Shown here piece by piece: positions 61,870 through 64,000 of a stretch of 64,000 nt of DNA. Below the pieces are notes generated by a model. The model was not told where the DNA came from, made no database searches, and worked only from the letters and a program-made list of their open reading frames with translations. This DNA comes from CAYOOP01 sp964405685 (GTDB lineage: Bacteria > Pseudomonadota > Alphaproteobacteria > Rickettsiales > SXRF01): contig CAYOOP010000001.1 in the NCBI GenBank assembly GCA_964405685.1, positions 310,001 to 374,000 of the forward strand, written 5' to 3'. The position numbers and the translations under genes are program-made. Each line of letters opens with the position of its first letter. Positions within the stretch are counted from its first letter, which is position 1.

Positions 61870-61879
61870 TTGTTCCCGC

Positions 61880-61988
61880 AATCGCCTGTTGGCGATTACA
61901 TGGAACGCCGCTTCGCGGGCTCATGGCTGGCTCGGCCTTCTGGCCTCACATCACTTGGTATGTTACCAACAGTTTTCTGGTGCACCAG
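61880..61988 (+). terminator. Hairpin-rich gap after gspF, candidate terminator
   Basis: AATCGCC-TGTT-GGCGATT (61880-61897), TTGGTA-TGT-TACCAA (61955-61969) followed by CAGTTTTC, and the perfect palindrome CTGGTGCACCAG (61977-61988) fill the gap between convergent gspF and the NifU-like gene. The middle hairpin with its T run is the best terminator candidate. No gene is seen here. Confidence 0.4.
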
Positions 61989-61995
61989 CGCGGAG

Positions 61996-62544
61996 TTAAA
62001 CCGCGACCACCTCAATCACCTCCGGCACATAGTGCTTGAGCATGCTTTCGATGCCTTGTTTTAAGGTGGCGGTGGAGCTGGGGCAGCCGGAGCAGGCGCC
62101 GTGGAGTTCGAGTTCCACCACACCGTCTTTGAAATCGTGAAAAATAATATCGCCGCCGTCTTGTGCGACGGCGGGGCGGACGCGGGTTTCGATCAGCTCT
62201 TTGATTTGGGTGACGATTTCGCTGTCGGGTTCGGACGAGGTTTCACGTTTTACGGTTTCAGTTTGAATGACGGGTTTGCCGGAGAGATAATGCTCCATGA
62301 TAGCAGACAGCAGCAGAGGCTTTAAAACGTCCCAGCTTGCGGTTTCGGGTTTGGTCACGGTGATGAAATCACTCGCTAAAAACACGGCGCGTACATCCTC
62401 CACTTCAAACAAGCGCTGCGCCAGAGGTGACGTTTTCGCATCGTCCGCATTCACATAAAATGCTGTCCCCGAAGGATGCACAGGTTCTTCTGGTAGAAAT
62501 TTAAGCGTGTTGGGGTTCGGGGTGGATTCCGTTTGAATGAACAT
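61996..62544 (-). CDS. NifU/Nfu-like iron-sulfur scaffold protein
   Basis: Nfu1-type Fe-S carrier, 182 residues from MFIQTESTPNPNTLKFLPEE. An N-terminal Nfu domain (about 1-90) is followed by a NifU C-terminal domain (about 110-182) with CSGCPSS, whose two Cys bridge a cluster between two monomers. It is close to mitochondrial NFU1 in layout. A longer frame to 62655 begins before the family's conserved start and was rejected. Confidence 0.93.
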   Translation of the reverse strand: MFIQTESTPNPNTLKFLPEEPVHPSGTAFYVNADDAKTSPLAQRLFEVEDVRAVFLASDFITVTKPETASWDVLKPLLLSAIMEHYLSGKPVIQTETVKRETSSEPDSEIVTQIKELIETRVRPAVAQDGGDIIFHDFKDGVVELELHGACSGCPSSTATLKQGIESMLKHYVPEVIEVVAV

Positions 62545-62669
62545 ACAGATACTCGTTAAGCGTTTCGCGTATTGCGTTACGCGTTTCAGCCAGATATATA
62601 GGCTTTCCTGCTCTAAATACAACCCCCATTCCTGCGCGGAACGCGAAACACACAACGCTTGACGAGTCC

Positions 62670-63431
62670 ATGAACACCATCGGCACCCTTACCCTCTGCA
62701 AGCGCGAAATCTGGCGGTTTATCAAAGTCTGGAACCAGACTGTGGTTGGCCCGGTTGTTACTTCACTGCTCTTTTTAGCTATCTTGGATCTAGCCATGGG
62801 CGGGGAACAACGCACGGTGGATGGCCTTCAAATGACGCAATTTATTGCCCCTGGCCTCATTATGATGGCGATTACCCAAAACGCTTTTGCCAACACCTCT
62901 TCTTCGCTCATGCTCGGGAAAATTCAGGGCGTGATCATCGATATTCTCATGCCGCCACTCTCCGGTGCAGAAATCACCTTTGCGCTCGTCATCGGTGGAT
63001 TGGTGCGTGGAGTTATGGTCGGTGTTGTCGTAAGCGCCGCACTCTATGTGTTCGTACCTTTTACGGTTGCACACCCGCTTTACGCTGTTTTCCATGTGGT
63101 TGCTGCAAGCATTATGCTGGCCTTGTTTGGCGTGCTGGCGGGCATATGGTCGCAAAGTTTCGACCAGTTGGCAGCACTCACCAATTATGTGATTACCCCA
63201 CTTGCTTTTTTATCCGGCACCTTTTATTCGATCAAACACTTGCCTGCGTTTTGGTACCAGCTTTGCCATTTTAACCCCATGTTTTACATGATCGATGGTT
63301 TCCGCTATGCCATGACCGGCTATTCTGATAGCGTGCCGCTGCTTGGCTCAGCCGTCTTGCTTGGTGTGAACGTCATGCTATGGATTGCGGTGCAAGTAAT
63401 GATAACCCGTGGAACTTTTTTGAAAAACTAA
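62670..63431 (+). CDS. ABC-2 type transporter permease (YadH/NodJ-like)
   Basis: Six-helix exporter subunit, 253 residues. It has an N-terminal helix REIWRFIKVWNQTVVGPVV, a first helix near 25-45, and FIAPGLIMMAITQNAFANTS with the family's conserved P-G-(L/I) stretch. PLAFLSGTFYSIKHLPAFW is a conserved loop before the last helices. No ATPase gene is adjacent; the matching type is encoded at 17862-18791. secB follows 19 bases later on the same strand. Confidence 0.9.
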   Translation: MNTIGTLTLCKREIWRFIKVWNQTVVGPVVTSLLFLAILDLAMGGEQRTVDGLQMTQFIAPGLIMMAITQNAFANTSSSLMLGKIQGVIIDILMPPLSGAEITFALVIGGLVRGVMVGVVVSAALYVFVPFTVAHPLYAVFHVVAASIMLALFGVLAGIWSQSFDQLAALTNYVITPLAFLSGTFYSIKHLPAFWYQLCHFNPMFYMIDGFRYAMTGYSDSVPLLGSAVLLGVNVMLWIAVQVMITRGTFLKN

Positions 63432-63450
63432 CCGTCCAGGATGTAAAACC

Positions 63451-63903
63451 ATGACCGAAGCGACTGAAACTCAAGCCCCCAAACCTGCTAGCTTCGCCAT
63501 CCGCGGACAATACATTAAGGACCTCTCGTTTGAGAATCCGCACTCGCCCGATAGCCTATTGCCGCAAAAAACTGCGCCTGAAATTCAAGTGAATATCGAT
63601 ATCAAGGTCACGCGCATGAATGAAACATACTACGAAAGCACGCTCTACATCAGCGCGCGTGCTAATGGTGAAACCGGCACGCTGTTTCTGGTGGATCTTA
63701 CCTATGCGGGCATTTTTGAAGTCCAGGGCATTCCGGATGATCGTATTGAACAATTGCTGCTGGTAGACTGCCCTTTTATCCTTTTCCCTTTCGCCCGCCG
63801 GGTGGTAGCCGATGTTTCCCGGGACGGTGGATTCCCACCCCTACTTTTAGAACCCATTGATTTTCATGGGCTTTATATGCAGCGCCAGTCCAAGGATGGC
63901 TAA
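63451..63903 (+). CDS. secB: Protein-export chaperone SecB
   Basis: Tetrameric chaperone that keeps precursor proteins unfolded for SecA, 150 residues. It has FAIRGQYIKDLSFENPHSPD, the start of the SecB fold; NIDIKVTRMNETYYES; and the C-terminal CPFILFPFARRVVADVSRDG with GFPPLLLEPIDF. It follows the ABC-2 permease closely and may share its transcript. Confidence 0.96.
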   Translation: MTEATETQAPKPASFAIRGQYIKDLSFENPHSPDSLLPQKTAPEIQVNIDIKVTRMNETYYESTLYISARANGETGTLFLVDLTYAGIFEVQGIPDDRIEQLLLVDCPFILFPFARRVVADVSRDGGFPPLLLEPIDFHGLYMQRQSKDG

Positions 63904-63962
63904 ACTGCAACACTTGACCATTAAGTCAACGATTTTGGGCCGTTAATAGTAAATATCGTTTG

Positions 63963-64000
63963 ATGAGAAGAAAGTCTTCGCTTATGGTCGCATCCATCGG
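63963..64000 (+). CDS. Possible start of a further gene, cut by the window edge
   Basis: An ATG at 63963 opens a frame reading MRRKSSLMVASI to the edge. Twelve codons are too few to identify it. The 59 bases before it contain a short TTGAC-CATTAA-GTCAA hairpin (63913-63928) that may end the secB transcript. Confidence 0.2.
   Translation, partial: MRRKSSLMVASI

Noticed and set aside
61870..61995. Further copy of the 118-bp palindromic family
   Set aside because: It has several hairpins but lacks the AACTCTACT and AGCGAGTT ends and the asymmetric loop.

Overview
This window is a gene-dense stretch of an alphaproteobacterial chromosome that cannot be placed to genus from the sequence alone. 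The assignment rests on several clade-specific marks: a circularly permuted, two-piece tmRNA gene; an alphaproteobacterial-type SspB; a UPF0262 gene directly after hisD; the smr-mltA-tim44 cluster; a very large NAD-glutamate dehydrogenase; and the mnmE-mnmG-rsmG-parA-parB cluster usually found near the replication origin. Kdo and lipid A genes (kdsB, waaA, lpxK, msbA) show a Gram-negative envelope, and ctaC/ctaD plus a membrane-anchored cytochrome c show aerobic respiration. No rRNA, tRNA, CRISPR array, insertion sequence or prophage was seen.

Layout. 1-4.2 kb (+): end of a WecA-like glycosyltransferase, a CapD/FlaA1-type sugar-nucleotide enzyme and purH. 4.2-7.1 kb (-): kdsB, a PfkB kinase and an AmpG-like transporter. 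7.2-13.5 kb (+): cytochrome c, NfeD, SPFH protein, a YejA-like binding protein, hisG, hisD, UPF0262. 13.5-17.8 kb (-): a two-component pair, smr, mltA, tim44. 17.9-18.8 kb (+): an ABC ATPase. 18.9-22.6 kb (-): coaC, an unknown gene, coaB, dut and cysK, with a plus-strand HigB/HigA-type toxin-antitoxin pair lodged between coaC and coaB. 22.6-26.2 kb (+): ssrA, sspB, thrC and an M16 peptidase. 26.2-34.6 kb: purD (-), xseA (+), a lipid A operon headed by a pseudopilin-like gene (-), mscS (+). 34.6-36.9 kb (+): infA, maf, comM. 36.9-38.7 kb (-): a FecCD/BtuCD-type permease and ATPase. 38.8-47.7 kb (+): ctaC, ctaD, rlmH, gpmI, envC, ctpA, a YibQ-like gene, rppH. 47.7-53.1 kb: cysQ-like (-) and gdh (+). 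53.3-58.8 kb (-): the origin-proximal cluster. 58.9-63.9 kb: a GspE/GspF pair (+), a NifU-like gene (-), an ABC-2 permease (+) and secB (+).

How the genes work together. ssrA and sspB are neighbours: one tags stalled proteins and the other delivers tagged proteins to ClpXP. The coaC and coaB activities, normally one fused protein, are separate here, with a toxin-antitoxin module and an unknown membrane gene between them. The toxin promoter overlaps a 12-bp direct-repeat operator that also lies upstream of coaB. Three intergenic sites (22989-23107, 41252-41368, 53120-53237) carry a previously unlabelled family of about 118-bp imperfect palindromes. They share end motifs and a conserved asymmetric internal loop although their stem sequences differ. 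rsmG is strikingly AT-rich and holds two parS-like sites next to parAB.

The only interval of more than 300 bases without a protein gene is 22600-23180. It holds the ssrA promoter, the ssrA gene and one copy of the palindromic element.
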